A DNA stretch of 64,000 nt from JAXLYX01 sp046351215 (GCA_046351215.1 JAXLYX010000010.1:1-64000), one strand, 5' to 3'. Positions 45,185-55,002 are shown, counted from the first letter of the stretch. Program-made: numbers and translations. The notes: generated by a model from the sequence alone, not told the origin.

Positions 45185-46939
45185 ATGCTGCTCCGAACCC
45201 TCGCCATCCGATACTTCCGCGGCGTCGCCTCGGCCCGCGTCGACCTCGAGGATCCCACGACGGTCTGGATCGGCGAGAACGACTTCGGGAAGACGAGCTT
45301 GCTCGAGGCGCTCGCGATGGCCCTCGGGACCGGCGATCCCGATCGACCGATCGTCTTCGAGCCTCCGCACCTGCACCACGTGGGCCGGACCGAGGACACG
45401 GACGTGGCCGGCCCTCCTTCGATCGAGCTCGTCTTCGTCGAGCGTCGACCGGGCGAGGTCCCGTCGTCGAGCCCGCTCGCACGCGTCCTCGGCGCCCCGG
45501 GGACCGAGCCGCGCCACCTCCGCCTCTCGATCGAGGGGAGACTCTCGGACGGCACGCTCGTGACGACGTTCACGCTCGCAGGGACCGAAGGGAGCGGAGC
45601 CGTGGACGACGCGGCCCTGCTCGCCGAGCTGAGGCGGCTCCATCCGCTCCTCTGGATCCGCGGCGGGATGCTCGTCGGAACGGACCTCCTCGCGGGGCCT
45701 TCCACGAAGGACGGCTCCGCGGCCCACGCCGCGCTCGCGCCCGAGGTCGAAGCGCTGGCGAAGGATCTCGAAGGCCGGTACGCGCGGATCTTCACCGGGC
45801 AGAGCCTCCACACGGCGCGCGACGTGGCCGCCGGGGCGGCCGCGGCGGAATCGCTCCTGCGCCTGCGCGACGAGACCGAGAGCGTCTCGCAGGTCTCGGA
45901 GGGCGCGGTGGTGGCCGAGATCGTCGGGCGCCGCACGCTGCCGAGCCGTGCCGCCGTCCAGCGTCGCCGCTCGCGCCTCGGCTCGGCCGCGCAGCGCATC
46001 GGGGTCCTGATGCTCGTGGCCGCCGTCATGCGCAGCGGGCGCGGAGCCTTCACCGAGGGCGCCGATCCGATCGTCGCCATCGAAGACCCCGAGGCGCACC
46101 TCCATCCGATGACCCTCGCGACCGTCTGGGATCTGCTGTCCCAGATCCGCTGGCAGAAGATCGTGACGACGCAGTCGGGGACATTGCTCTCGTCGGCCCC
46201 GCTCTCGAGCCTGCGGCGCCTCGTGCGCGCGGAAGGGCACGTGAGGGTCCACGCCATCGGACCGCACGGCATCGGACGCGAGGCGCTCCGCAAATTCAGC
46301 TACCACGTGCGCTTCCGGAGGGGAGGCGCGATGTTCGCGCGCGCGTGGCTCCTCGTGGAGGGCGAGACGGAATTCTGGCTCGTCACCGAGATCGCCCGCC
46401 TCATGGGCTTCGATCTCGGGCAGGAGGGCGTCGCCGTCGTCGAGTTCGCCCAGTCCGGCCTCGCGCCGTTGATCAAGGTCGCCGATGCCCTCGGCATCGG
46501 CTGGCACGTGCTCGCCGACGGGGACCGCGCGGGAGAGACCTACGCGAACAAGGCCCGCGCCATGGCGTATCCGAGGCCACCGGAGGCCCACGTCTCGATG
46601 CTCCCGGACCGGGACATCGAGCACTGCTTCTACGAGCACGGCTACAAGCACGTCTTCGTGCGGGTCTCGAAGCTCGGCCCCGCGGCCCGGACCCTCACGC
46701 CCACGCGCATCATCAAGAAGGCGATCGACCGGGACTCGAAGCCCGGCATCGCCTTCGCGCTGATCGAGGCGGCCGGCTCCGACCGCTCGCCCGGCCTGCC
46801 CAAGCCGCTCCGTCAGGTCGTCGAGCGTGTGCTGCACCTCGCTTGGTCTCCCCCGGCGCCCCTCCCGACTCCCCCGGTCGTCCACGGGGGGAAAGCCGGG
46901 AGCGGCCGCATCTCGCGTCGGGGGCCGGTCCGGAGGTAG
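45185..46939 (+). CDS. OLD-family ATPase with TOPRIM nuclease domain
   Basis: 584 residues. The N-terminal ABC-type ATPase has a Walker A GENDFGKT (30-37) and Walker B VAIEDPEAHLHP (about 298-309). The C-terminal TOPRIM domain shows LLVEGETEFWLV, VLADGDRAGE and PDRDIEH, supplying the acidic metal ligands. This is the YbjD/DUF2813-like class of OLD nucleases. No UvrD-like helicase gene is adjacent, so it is not a Gabija pair. The gene lies 18 bases after the prenyltransferase gene and 12 bases before the GGDEF gene. Role: DNA nuclease in repair or defence; which one cannot be read from sequence. Confidence 0.92.
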   Translation: MLLRTLAIRYFRGVASARVDLEDPTTVWIGENDFGKTSLLEALAMALGTGDPDRPIVFEPPHLHHVGRTEDTDVAGPPSIELVFVERRPGEVPSSSPLARVLGAPGTEPRHLRLSIEGRLSDGTLVTTFTLAGTEGSGAVDDAALLAELRRLHPLLWIRGGMLVGTDLLAGPSTKDGSAAHAALAPEVEALAKDLEGRYARIFTGQSLHTARDVAAGAAAAESLLRLRDETESVSQVSEGAVVAEIVGRRTLPSRAAVQRRRSRLGSAAQRIGVLMLVAAVMRSGRGAFTEGADPIVAIEDPEAHLHPMTLATVWDLLSQIRWQKIVTTQSGTLLSSAPLSSLRRLVRAEGHVRVHAIGPHGIGREALRKFSYHVRFRRGGAMFARAWLLVEGETEFWLVTEIARLMGFDLGQEGVAVVEFAQSGLAPLIKVADALGIGWHVLADGDRAGETYANKARAMAYPRPPEAHVSMLPDRDIEHCFYEHGYKHVFVRVSKLGPAARTLTPTRIIKKAIDRDSKPGIAFALIEAAGSDRSPGLPKPLRQVVERVLHLAWSPPAPLPTPPVVHGGKAGSGRISRRGPVRR

Positions 46940-46951
46940 GCTCTCGTCGCC

Positions 46952-48112
46952 ATGGAGCAGCGAACGCAGGGTTCGGAGCGGCCTCCGCCCCCGACGGGCT
47001 TCTTCGCCCGTTTCGCGGTCGAGATCGGCGCGAACGTCGAGCTCGAGCAGGCGTTCGTCCGCATCGGCCTCGGCGGCGGCGCGCTGCTCGTGATCGCGGC
47101 GATCGAGGCGTCCGGCTTCGGGCCGGTCCCGCGGCCCGTCGTCTACCTCCTCGCGGCGCATGCCGCGCTCAGCATCCTCTTCCTCGCCTACCTGAGGCGG
47201 CACCTCGAGGGGCCGCCCCTGCGGCGCCAGCTCCTCCTCCTGCTCGACATCGTCGTCCCCCTCGCGGGCATCGCGCTCTCGGGGGCCGTCGGGCCGCTCT
47301 TCTACTTCCTCTTCCTCTTCGTCCCGATCGGCGTGGGGCTGCGGTACGGGCGGAGCTACCTTCACGTCGCCTCGATCGGGATGCTGGTCGGGCTCGGATT
47401 CATGCTGCTCTTCCGTCCGCCTTCCGGCCTCGATCCATGGCTCGGAGCGGGACTGCTCCTCACGCAGACCCTGATCCCGATCCACGTCGATCGACTGCTC
47501 ACGCGCCTCGACGACGCCCGCGAGCGCCTCCGCACGATTGCCGACGAGATGGAGTCGATGGCGAAGCGCGACGCGCTGACCGGGCTCCCGAATCGACGCA
47601 TGCTCTTCGAGCTCCTCGAGGGCGCGATCCACCGCGCCGAGCGCTCCCGCGAGTCGCTCGCCGTCGTCTACTTCGACCTCGACGGCTTCAAGCTGGTCAA
47701 CGATCAGCTCGGCCATGCGATGGGCGACAAGCTCCTGCGGAAGGTGGCCGACCTCACCCGCACCACGACGCGCGCGTCCGACACGCAGGCGAGGCTCGGC
47801 GGCGACGAATTCGTGGTGGTCCTCGAGGGGACCCGAGCGGACGAGGCCCGTGAGCGGGTGGGCCACGCGATCCTCGAGGGGATCCGGGCGATCGACTCGC
47901 TCGGCGGTCACCGCATCGAGGTCGGCGCTTCGATCGGGGTCTCGGAGTACGTGCCGAGCCTCTCCCGCCGCCCGCCGACGCCCGACGAGCTGATCCACCG
48001 CGCGGACCAGGCGATGTACGCGTCGAAGAAGAGCGGCAAGGGGAAGATCTCGCTCTCGCCCCCCGCCGTCTCGGCGAGCTGGGAGCTGCCGCTCGGCGCG
48101 CGCGACGACTGA
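46952..48112 (+). CDS. Membrane-bound diguanylate cyclase (GGDEF)
   Basis: 386 residues. Five or six membrane helices at about 32-175 form an unnamed sensor-like module. A GGDEF domain follows at about 200-365 with the intact active site LGGDEF (about 282-287), the substrate-binding block FDLDGFKLVND and GVSEYVP. It should make cyclic di-GMP. The RxxD inhibitory site is not obvious in the expected position (TRASDTQA), so product feedback may be weak. It closes the seven-gene run and is convergent with the transglutaminase gene, 9 bases away. Confidence 0.93.
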   Translation: MEQRTQGSERPPPPTGFFARFAVEIGANVELEQAFVRIGLGGGALLVIAAIEASGFGPVPRPVVYLLAAHAALSILFLAYLRRHLEGPPLRRQLLLLLDIVVPLAGIALSGAVGPLFYFLFLFVPIGVGLRYGRSYLHVASIGMLVGLGFMLLFRPPSGLDPWLGAGLLLTQTLIPIHVDRLLTRLDDARERLRTIADEMESMAKRDALTGLPNRRMLFELLEGAIHRAERSRESLAVVYFDLDGFKLVNDQLGHAMGDKLLRKVADLTRTTTRASDTQARLGGDEFVVVLEGTRADEARERVGHAILEGIRAIDSLGGHRIEVGASIGVSEYVPSLSRRPPTPDELIHRADQAMYASKKSGKGKISLSPPAVSASWELPLGARDD

Positions 48113-48121
48113 GCCGGGCGC

Positions 48122-48997
48122 TCAGCCTTCCGGGAGCACGTCGACGGCGACCGCGACGGTGTGACGACCCCCGCCGAGGATCACGCCCTTGAGCGGGCTC
48201 ACGTCGCCGAAGTCGCGGCCCCAGCCGACCGTCACGTAGGTCTCCGCCGGGATCTGGTCGTTGGTCGGGTCGAGATCGACGAAGCCGAGCCCAGGGACGT
48301 GGAGCGAGACCCATGCGTGCGAAGCATCGGCGCCGAGGACCTTCTCCTTTCCGGGCGGCGGCGTCGTGAGGAGGTAGCCGCTCACGTAGCGCGCCGAGAG
48401 ACCGAACGATCGGAGGCTCGCGATGAGCAGGTGGGCGAAGTCCTGGCAGACGCCCATCCGCTTCTCCATCACCTCGGAAAGCGGGGTCGCGATGGACGTC
48501 ACGCCGGGCTTGTACGTGAACTCGGTGTAGATCCGGTGCACCAGCTCGAGCGCCGCCTCGAGGAGGGGACGGCCCGGCGCGAAGGACTCCGCGGCGTACG
48601 CGTGGATCTCCGGATCCGCGGACGCGAACACGGAGTCGAAGCGGTAGGGCACGGCTTCGAGCTGCTCGACCGCACTCCGTCCGCGGAGGAAGTCCCTCGC
48701 CTGCTCCCACGAGACGGTCGTCGACGGCTCGGGCAAGGGACGTTTCTCGACCACCACCATGCTCTCGGCCTGCACCACGAACGTCGTGTGCGGCTCCTCG
48801 ATGGCGAAGACGTCGACCGCGTTGCCGTAGTAGTCGCGACGGGTGACCATCGACGCGGGCACGGGCACGACTGCGACACGCGACCACTCGACGCGCTGGA
48901 AAGGCGTCGACCGCGGCCGGAGCCGGGCCTCCTCGTTCGCGATCGAGACCGGCTCCTCGTAGTCGTACGTCGTGCGGTGGGAGACGCGGAACCTCAT
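48122..48997 (-). CDS. Transglutaminase-like peptidase
   Basis: 291 residues. N-terminal beta domain of the kind found with bacterial transglutaminase-like proteins (VSHRTTYDYEEPVSIA), then a papain-like transglutaminase core. The catalytic triad is visible as C184 (GVCQDFAH), H227 (SHAWVSLH) and D243 (DLDPTND). No signal peptide. It overlaps the upstream ATP-grasp/alpha-E gene by 4 bases (ATGA). In the amidoligase clusters described from comparative genomics, this enzyme is predicted to cleave or transfer the peptide made by the ATP-grasp partner. Confidence 0.94.
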   Translation of the reverse strand: MRFRVSHRTTYDYEEPVSIANEEARLRPRSTPFQRVEWSRVAVVPVPASMVTRRDYYGNAVDVFAIEEPHTTFVVQAESMVVVEKRPLPEPSTTVSWEQARDFLRGRSAVEQLEAVPYRFDSVFASADPEIHAYAAESFAPGRPLLEAALELVHRIYTEFTYKPGVTSIATPLSEVMEKRMGVCQDFAHLLIASLRSFGLSARYVSGYLLTTPPPGKEKVLGADASHAWVSLHVPGLGFVDLDPTNDQIPAETYVTVGWGRDFGDVSPLKGVILGGGRHTVAVAVDVLPEG

Positions 48998-51570
48998 ACG
49001 CCCTCCATGGTGGACGGGGCGTCCGCGAGATGCGGCGTCGCGTGGGCGAAGTACGCGTGGGTGAGCGCGTCGGAGACCTGAGCCGTGTCGCGCATCGTCG
49101 CCGAGAGGATCTCGTCGAGGCCCGCGCGTCGATTCGTGCCGGGCTCGACCTCCACCGCGCGCGCCAGATCGGAGAGCCGCAATCGAGTGAGCGCCTGCAG
49201 CGTCGCGCGCTCCTCGGGGCGGCGGTAGGAGCGCCGATCGGTGGAAGGGAGGTCGCGCACGTGCTCGTCGAGCACGGCGAGCTGGAAGGCGACCGAGCGA
49301 GGGTTGCTCTCGTCGGTGAGCAGGAGGTCGGCGACGGGCGCGGCCTCGACCGTGCCGAGGTAGCGGCGACGGTAGCTGATCGCGTTGTCCGCCGTCTCGA
49401 GGAGGCAGACGAGGATCGGGAGCTCGTCGGGCGGCACGTCGATCATCGTGCTCCGCACGAGCTGGGTCATGTTCTGCGCCCGCTCGACGCGGCGTCCCAT
49501 GTCGGCGAAGCGCCAGGCGTGGCCACGCGTCAGGTTCTCCATGCCGATGCCGCTGAACGCCGCGAGCGCGATGACGAGCCGGTTCAGCAGCTCGAGCATG
49601 TCGCCGATGGGGAGCACCGCGTCGTCGGGGATCGCGTCGAGGGGCTCGGCGACGTACGCGAGCGCCCGCACGGCGTCGCTCGAGATGCGGTCGCGGACGA
49701 CGAAGGCGGTGTTCTGGGTCGCGGCGAGCGAGCCTCGGAGCGCGCGCGGCGAACTCTTGTCGAGGACGTAGCGGGCGAGCTCGCGCTCGAGCACGCGGAG
49801 CCCTCCGTCCGTGAGCGAGCGCATCGACGTCGAGGGCTGCATCTCGGTGTGCGTGGCGAGCGCCGAGAGCAACGTCGGCAGCTCCGTGATGTCGCCCTGG
49901 GCCGGGTTGTCGGCGAGTCGCTGCACGATGGTGCGGAGGAGGCGGACGGTGGCCTCCGCGCGCTCCACGTACCGACCGAGCCAGAAGAGGTTGTCCGCGA
50001 CGCGGCTCGGGAGGTCTCCGCCGTGACGGCTGACCGTGACCTGCGTCGCCGCCCGCGTGAGCAGGCTGAGCTGACTGATCGGGCCCTCGGTGAGGACCCA
50101 GGTGTCCTTGCTCCCGCTCCCCGCCTGCATCGAGAGGCGCGTCACCCGTCCCGTCGTCGAGACGCGCGTGAGGCCTCCGGGCATGGCCGCGTAGCCCTGC
50201 CCACGCCGGGCCACGAACGTCCGGAGCGAGATCGAGCGGAGTCCCGTCGTGCCCCCGTCGAGCACCGGTGCCGTCGAGAGGGGGAGCGGGCGCTCGGCGA
50301 CCCATCGGGACGGGGCGCTCTCGATGCGCTCGAGCAGGGCCATCTTCTGCTCGCTCGAGAGCCCGCCGCCGAAGACGGTCTCGGACTCCCAACGCACGGA
50401 GTAGGCAGGGCGGATCAGGAGCTCGTCCATCTGCTCGCGCACGAGGGCGAGCGAGTCGGGATCGCCGCACCAATGCGTCTCGGCCGAAGGGAGCTCGAGA
50501 GACTCGCCGAGGAGCACCTCCGCGATGCGACCGAGGAAGGGCCGCATCGCCGGGGTCTCGAGGACGCCGCTGCCGAGCGCGTTGGCGACGACGACGTTCC
50601 CGGCGCGGACGGCCTCGAGGAGCCCGGCGACGCCGAGCGCCGACTCGCCCCGGAGACTGAGGGGGTCGCAGTACGAGTCGTCCACGCGCCGGAGGATCAC
50701 GTCGACCCGCTCGAGGCCGCCCAGGGTCTTCAGGTAGACGACGTTCCGTCGGACCGTGAGGTCGGCGCCGTGCACCAGCGTGAACCCGAGGTAGCTCGCG
50801 AGGTAGGCGTGCTCGAAGTAGCTCTCGTTGAAGGGCCCCGGCGTGAGCAGGACGACCATGGGGTTCTCGCGGCTCGAGAGCCCTCGGAGCATCTCGCGGA
50901 GCTCTTGGAAGTAACCGGCGAGGCGCTGGACGCGGCACTCGCGGAACGGCTCGGGGAGCACGCGGCCGAGGACGATGCGGTTCTCGAGCGCGTAGCCGGC
51001 GCCGGAGGGCGCCTGCGTGCGATCGGCGAGGACGTGCACGCGACCGTCCGCGTCGCGTCCGAGGTCGGCCGCGTAGAGGTGCAGGTGGACGTCGCGCGCG
51101 AGCGGCTGTCCGTGGCAGGGCCGGAGGAAGCCGGGATTCTCGAAGAGGAGCTCGGGCGGCAGGAGCCCCTCGCGGAGCAGGCGCTGCGGTCCGTAGACGT
51201 CCTTCAGCACGAGATCGAGGAGTCGGGCACGCTGCGCGAGGCCTCGCTCGATCGCGCGCCACTCGGCCGGGGGAACGACGAGCGGAATCGGATCGAGCTC
51301 CCACGGGCGCTGCATGCCGCGGGGATCGGCGTAGACGTTGTACGTGACGCCGTTCTGCCCGAGCAGGCGCCGCGCCTGCTCCCACCTCCGGCCGAGCTCG
51401 TCCCCGAGCGCGTCGAGCGAGGCCTCGAATTGGCGGGCGTGGGGCCGGATGCCGCCATCCGGGAGGCGCAGCTCGTCGTACACCCCCGGCTCGGGCGCGT
51501 AGTCGAGGGCGTGGAGGGCGGCCGTCTCCGGCTCGATTCCCGCCGTTTGGGGGGGTGACGAGGTGGACAT
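48994..51570 (-). CDS. Circularly permuted ATP-grasp protein fused to an alpha-E domain
   Basis: 858 residues. About 25-480 is a circularly permuted type-2 ATP-grasp (NVYADPRGMQRPWELDPIPL; LTPGPFNESYFEHAYLASYLG; VDVILRRVDDSYCDP; SKDTWVL at the end). About 515-850 is an alpha-E helical domain (RVADNLFWLGRYVERAEATVRLLR; GHAWRFADMGRRVERAQNMTQL). These are two genes in many bacteria and also in the facing cluster here. Predicted to form peptide bonds with ATP. The ATP-binding Lys-containing strand seen in the split homologue (KLVVKPTGASGG) is changed here (ELLIRPAYSVRW), so activity may be altered. Confidence 0.92.
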   Translation of the reverse strand: MSTSSPPQTAGIEPETAALHALDYAPEPGVYDELRLPDGGIRPHARQFEASLDALGDELGRRWEQARRLLGQNGVTYNVYADPRGMQRPWELDPIPLVVPPAEWRAIERGLAQRARLLDLVLKDVYGPQRLLREGLLPPELLFENPGFLRPCHGQPLARDVHLHLYAADLGRDADGRVHVLADRTQAPSGAGYALENRIVLGRVLPEPFRECRVQRLAGYFQELREMLRGLSSRENPMVVLLTPGPFNESYFEHAYLASYLGFTLVHGADLTVRRNVVYLKTLGGLERVDVILRRVDDSYCDPLSLRGESALGVAGLLEAVRAGNVVVANALGSGVLETPAMRPFLGRIAEVLLGESLELPSAETHWCGDPDSLALVREQMDELLIRPAYSVRWESETVFGGGLSSEQKMALLERIESAPSRWVAERPLPLSTAPVLDGGTTGLRSISLRTFVARRGQGYAAMPGGLTRVSTTGRVTRLSMQAGSGSKDTWVLTEGPISQLSLLTRAATQVTVSRHGGDLPSRVADNLFWLGRYVERAEATVRLLRTIVQRLADNPAQGDITELPTLLSALATHTEMQPSTSMRSLTDGGLRVLERELARYVLDKSSPRALRGSLAATQNTAFVVRDRISSDAVRALAYVAEPLDAIPDDAVLPIGDMLELLNRLVIALAAFSGIGMENLTRGHAWRFADMGRRVERAQNMTQLVRSTMIDVPPDELPILVCLLETADNAISYRRRYLGTVEAAPVADLLLTDESNPRSVAFQLAVLDEHVRDLPSTDRRSYRRPEERATLQALTRLRLSDLARAVEVEPGTNRRAGLDEILSATMRDTAQVSDALTHAYFAHATPHLADAPSTMEGV

Positions 51571-51588
51571 CGGGGGAGTCTGGGAAGA

Positions 51589-54500
51589 CTACCTCGACCG
51601 GACCCGGGCCCGGCGGAGGTCGAGCGTGAGAGGATAGTGCGGATCGCGCACCACCGCCGGCACGTCGACGGGTCCAGGGGTGTGTCCGAAGGGAACGAAG
51701 CGGGGCTTCCGCCGGGAAGCGGCCTCCTCGGTGTTCACCGGGAGGGTGTCGAAGGCCCGTCCGTTGGGCTGGGCCACGTGGTAGGTGCAGCCGCCGAGCG
51801 ACCGCGCGAGCCAGGCATCGCAGAGATCGAAGACGAGCGGGGAGTGGACCCCGACCGTCGGATGCAGCGCCGAGGGGGGCAGCCAGGCTCGGAAGCGCAC
51901 GCCGGCGACGAACTCGCCCTCGGTGCCCGTCTTGTGCAGGGGCACCCGCTGCCCGTTGACGAGGAGGACGTGCCGATCCTCGATCGCGCCCATCACGCGG
52001 ACCTCGAGGCGTTCGACACTCGAGTCCACGTAGCGGCTCGTCCCTCCGCTCGAGCCTTCCTCGCCGAGCACGTGCCAGGGCTCGAGGGCGCGACGCAACG
52101 TGAGCTCCACGCCCTCGTAGGCGACGCTGCCCATCTTCGGGAAGCGGAGCTCGAATTGGGCGTCGAACCACTCGCGCTCGAAGCGGTAGCCGCTGCGCGC
52201 GAGCTCCTCGAGGACGCCCTCGAAGTCCTTCTCGACGAAGAACGGCAGCATGAAGCGGTCGTGGAGGCTCGACCCCCAGCGCACGAGCCGGGGCTCGTAG
52301 GGCTTCTCCCAGAAAGCGGCGACGAGGGCGCGCACGAGCAGTTGCTGCAGCAAGCTCATGCGGGGATGCGGCGCCATCTCGAACGACCGGATCTCGAGCA
52401 GACCGAGCCGACCCGTCGAGGAGTCGGGGCTGTAGAGCTTGTCGATGCAGAATTCGGCGCGATGCGTGTTGCCGGTGACGTCCGTGAGCAGGTGACGGAA
52501 CACGCGATCGACGAGCCAGGGCGGCGGGGTCGGGCCCGCGCGGTCGAGCTCCGCGAAGGCGATCTCGAGCTCGTGGAGGACGTCGTGACGCGCCTCGTCG
52601 ATGCGGGGCGCCTGGCTGGTCGGACCGAGGAAGAGGCCTCCGAAGAGGTACGAGAGGGAGGGATGGTCGAGGAAGTAGCCGACGAGGCTCCGGAGCAGAT
52701 CGGGCCGCCGGAGGAGCGGGCTCTCGAACGCTGTCGGCCCTCCGAGCGTGACGTGGTGACCGCCGCCGGTGCCGACCACGCGCCCGTCCATCGCGTACTT
52801 CTCCGCGCGGAGCTTCGCGTCGTCCGCGAGGGCGTAGAGCGTCTCCGTGAGATCGACGAGCTCCTCCCACGACGACGTGGGCTGCACGTTGACCTCGATG
52901 ACGCCGGGATCGGGCGTGACGGAGAACGATCGGAGGCGTGGATCGTAGGGCGGGGGATAGCCCTCGAGCCGGACGGGCAGCGAGAGGCGGGCGGCCACGT
53001 CCTCGATCGCCGTGACGAGCGACAGGAACGCCGGCAGGTTCGGCAGGGGCGGGAGGAAGACGTGGAGGATCCCGCCGCGCGCCTCGACGCAGAGCGCCGT
53101 GCGCAGGTAGCGCCACGCCGACTCGAAGGGCGCGGGCCCCGACGTCGGAACGGACGAGGGATGGTGCGCCGCGGGCCCCGTCGCGAACGGCCCGTACGAC
53201 GTGCCGGCTCCCGGCGTCGCCGTGGGCCTCTGGGGCCCGGCCTCGCGGAGCCCCTCCGCCTGACGACGGATCGTGCTCGCGAACCGCGCCTCGGGCGTCG
53301 AGGCCCTCGGCGGGATCGGGGGAGGCGGCGCGAAGGGATCCGGCTCGCCGAGCAGGGGATGGTCCTCGTCCGCGACCCAGGGCAGCGAGTCGAGCGGGAG
53401 GCGATACCCCATCGGCGAATCGCCCGGCACGAGGAAGAGGGTCTCCTGGCGCAGGAAGAGCGAGCCGCTCTCCCAGTCGACGCCTTCGTCCGTGTACACG
53501 GGCCGGACCGGGAGGCAGTACCCGACCACGTGACCGAGCCCGCGCTCGAAGGTGCGCGCGAACCGCTCGCGCTCCTCCTTCCATGCGAGACGCGGATCGG
53601 TCGGCGTCACGTTCACCGGCAGCTTCCGCTCGCGCCAGAGGTGGTACCAGGTGTCCTCGTAGCCCGGCAGGAGGAACGAGCCGTCGACCCCGAGGCGCTC
53701 GGCGAGCGTCCGGGCGAAGAGCTCGGCCTCCGCACGTCCGTGGCCACGCGACGCGGGCCCGTCCGCGACGAGCGTGGGATCGCGCCAGACGGGAACCCCG
53801 TCCCTGCGGAAGAAGCAGGAGAGCGCCCAGCGGGGCAGGGGCTCGCCCGGGTACCACTTGCCCTGACCGAAGAAGGGGACGCCGTGTGGGGCGAAGCGCT
53901 CGCGCATCCGCACGAAGAGATCCATCGCACGCTCGAGCTTGTGCGGTCCGAGCGCCTCGACGCTCCACTCGGGCGAGTCGCAATGGTCCTTCGCGACGAA
54001 GGTCGGCTCGCCGCCGAAGGTGAGCTTCACGCCGAGCGAGGCGAGGTCCGCGTCGATCGTCTCACCGAGCGCGAGGACGCGCTGGAAGCTCGGATCGTCG
54101 ATCGGCGCCGTCGTCCGCGGCGTCTCGAGGATCCGCTCGACGTGCATGTGGTGCTCGAACGTGACCTCGCATTCGTCGAGCGCCCCCGAGAGCGGCGCCG
54201 CGGACGCGGGCTCCGGGGTGCAGCAGAGCGGGATGTGTCCCTCGCCGGCGAGCAGTCCCGAGGTCGGGTCGAGACCGATCCATCCGGCCCCCGGGAGGTA
54301 CACGTCGCACCAGGCGTGGAGATCGGTGAAGTCCGCCTCGGGGCCCTGCGGTCCCTCCTTCGGACGGACGTCCGGCCGGAGCTGGATGAGGTAACCGCTC
54401 ACGAAACGGGCCGCGAAGCCGAGGCGACGGAGCAGCGCGACCAGGAGCCAGGCCGAGTCGCGGCAGGAGCCGCTGCCCTTCGTCAGGGTCTCCTCGGGCG

Positions 54501-55002
54501 TCTGGACGCCGGGCTCCATGCGCACGAGGTACTCGACCCGGTTCGCGAGCGTGCGGTTCACGTCGACGAGGAAATCGATGGTGCGTAGGTCGCGGGGGTG
54601 GAACGTCGCGAGCAGCTGCTCGAAGAGGGGGCCGGTCTCGATCGGGCCGCGGAAGGCCGCGAGCTCGGTCGCGAGGGCCGGCGCGTACCCCATCGGCATG
54701 CGCTCGACCTCCGGCTCGAGGAAGAAGTCGAACGGATTCACCGACACCAGGTCGCAGACCAGCTCGACGTCGAGCTCGAGCGACGTGACCTTCTCCGGGA
54801 AGGTGAGCCGCGCCAGGTGGTTGCCGTGCGGATCCTGCTGCCAGTGCAGGAAGTGCTTCTCCGGACGCACCACGAAATTGTAGGCGATGGGCCGCGTCGG
54901 CGAGTGCGGCGCCGGGCGCAGGCGCACCACCTGGGGGCCGAGGTGCACGGGTCGGTCGTAGACGTAGCGGGTGATGTGCCGGAGCGCGACGCGGATCGAC
55001 AT
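51589..55002 (-). CDS. Transglutaminase / DUF2126 fusion protein
   Basis: 1137 residues. N-terminal transglutaminase-like domain with C180 (GSGSCRDSAW), H229 (DLHAWCDVY) and D245 (GLDPTSG), preceded by the same beta domain as the smaller transglutaminase (RHITRYVYDRPV). From about residue 320 to the end is a DUF2126-type region (LTFGGEPTFVAKDH; LPGYEDTWYHLWRE; FVEKDFEGVLEELARSGYRFEREWF), which resembles glutamine-synthetase/GCS-like amidoligases. A Pro/Ala-rich linker lies near 540-640. It lies 18 bases before the fused ATP-grasp gene; the three genes form one minus-strand operon. Confidence 0.93.
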   Translation of the reverse strand: MSIRVALRHITRYVYDRPVHLGPQVVRLRPAPHSPTRPIAYNFVVRPEKHFLHWQQDPHGNHLARLTFPEKVTSLELDVELVCDLVSVNPFDFFLEPEVERMPMGYAPALATELAAFRGPIETGPLFEQLLATFHPRDLRTIDFLVDVNRTLANRVEYLVRMEPGVQTPEETLTKGSGSCRDSAWLLVALLRRLGFAARFVSGYLIQLRPDVRPKEGPQGPEADFTDLHAWCDVYLPGAGWIGLDPTSGLLAGEGHIPLCCTPEPASAAPLSGALDECEVTFEHHMHVERILETPRTTAPIDDPSFQRVLALGETIDADLASLGVKLTFGGEPTFVAKDHCDSPEWSVEALGPHKLERAMDLFVRMRERFAPHGVPFFGQGKWYPGEPLPRWALSCFFRRDGVPVWRDPTLVADGPASRGHGRAEAELFARTLAERLGVDGSFLLPGYEDTWYHLWRERKLPVNVTPTDPRLAWKEERERFARTFERGLGHVVGYCLPVRPVYTDEGVDWESGSLFLRQETLFLVPGDSPMGYRLPLDSLPWVADEDHPLLGEPDPFAPPPPIPPRASTPEARFASTIRRQAEGLREAGPQRPTATPGAGTSYGPFATGPAAHHPSSVPTSGPAPFESAWRYLRTALCVEARGGILHVFLPPLPNLPAFLSLVTAIEDVAARLSLPVRLEGYPPPYDPRLRSFSVTPDPGVIEVNVQPTSSWEELVDLTETLYALADDAKLRAEKYAMDGRVVGTGGGHHVTLGGPTAFESPLLRRPDLLRSLVGYFLDHPSLSYLFGGLFLGPTSQAPRIDEARHDVLHELEIAFAELDRAGPTPPPWLVDRVFRHLLTDVTGNTHRAEFCIDKLYSPDSSTGRLGLLEIRSFEMAPHPRMSLLQQLLVRALVAAFWEKPYEPRLVRWGSSLHDRFMLPFFVEKDFEGVLEELARSGYRFEREWFDAQFELRFPKMGSVAYEGVELTLRRALEPWHVLGEEGSSGGTSRYVDSSVERLEVRVMGAIEDRHVLLVNGQRVPLHKTGTEGEFVAGVRFRAWLPPSALHPTVGVHSPLVFDLCDAWLARSLGGCTYHVAQPNGRAFDTLPVNTEEAASRRKPRFVPFGHTPGPVDVPAVVRDPHYPLTLDLRRARVRSR

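Noticed and set aside
45185..46939. Gabija-type defence system
   Set aside because: GajA-like features are present, but there is no UvrD-like GajB gene on either side.
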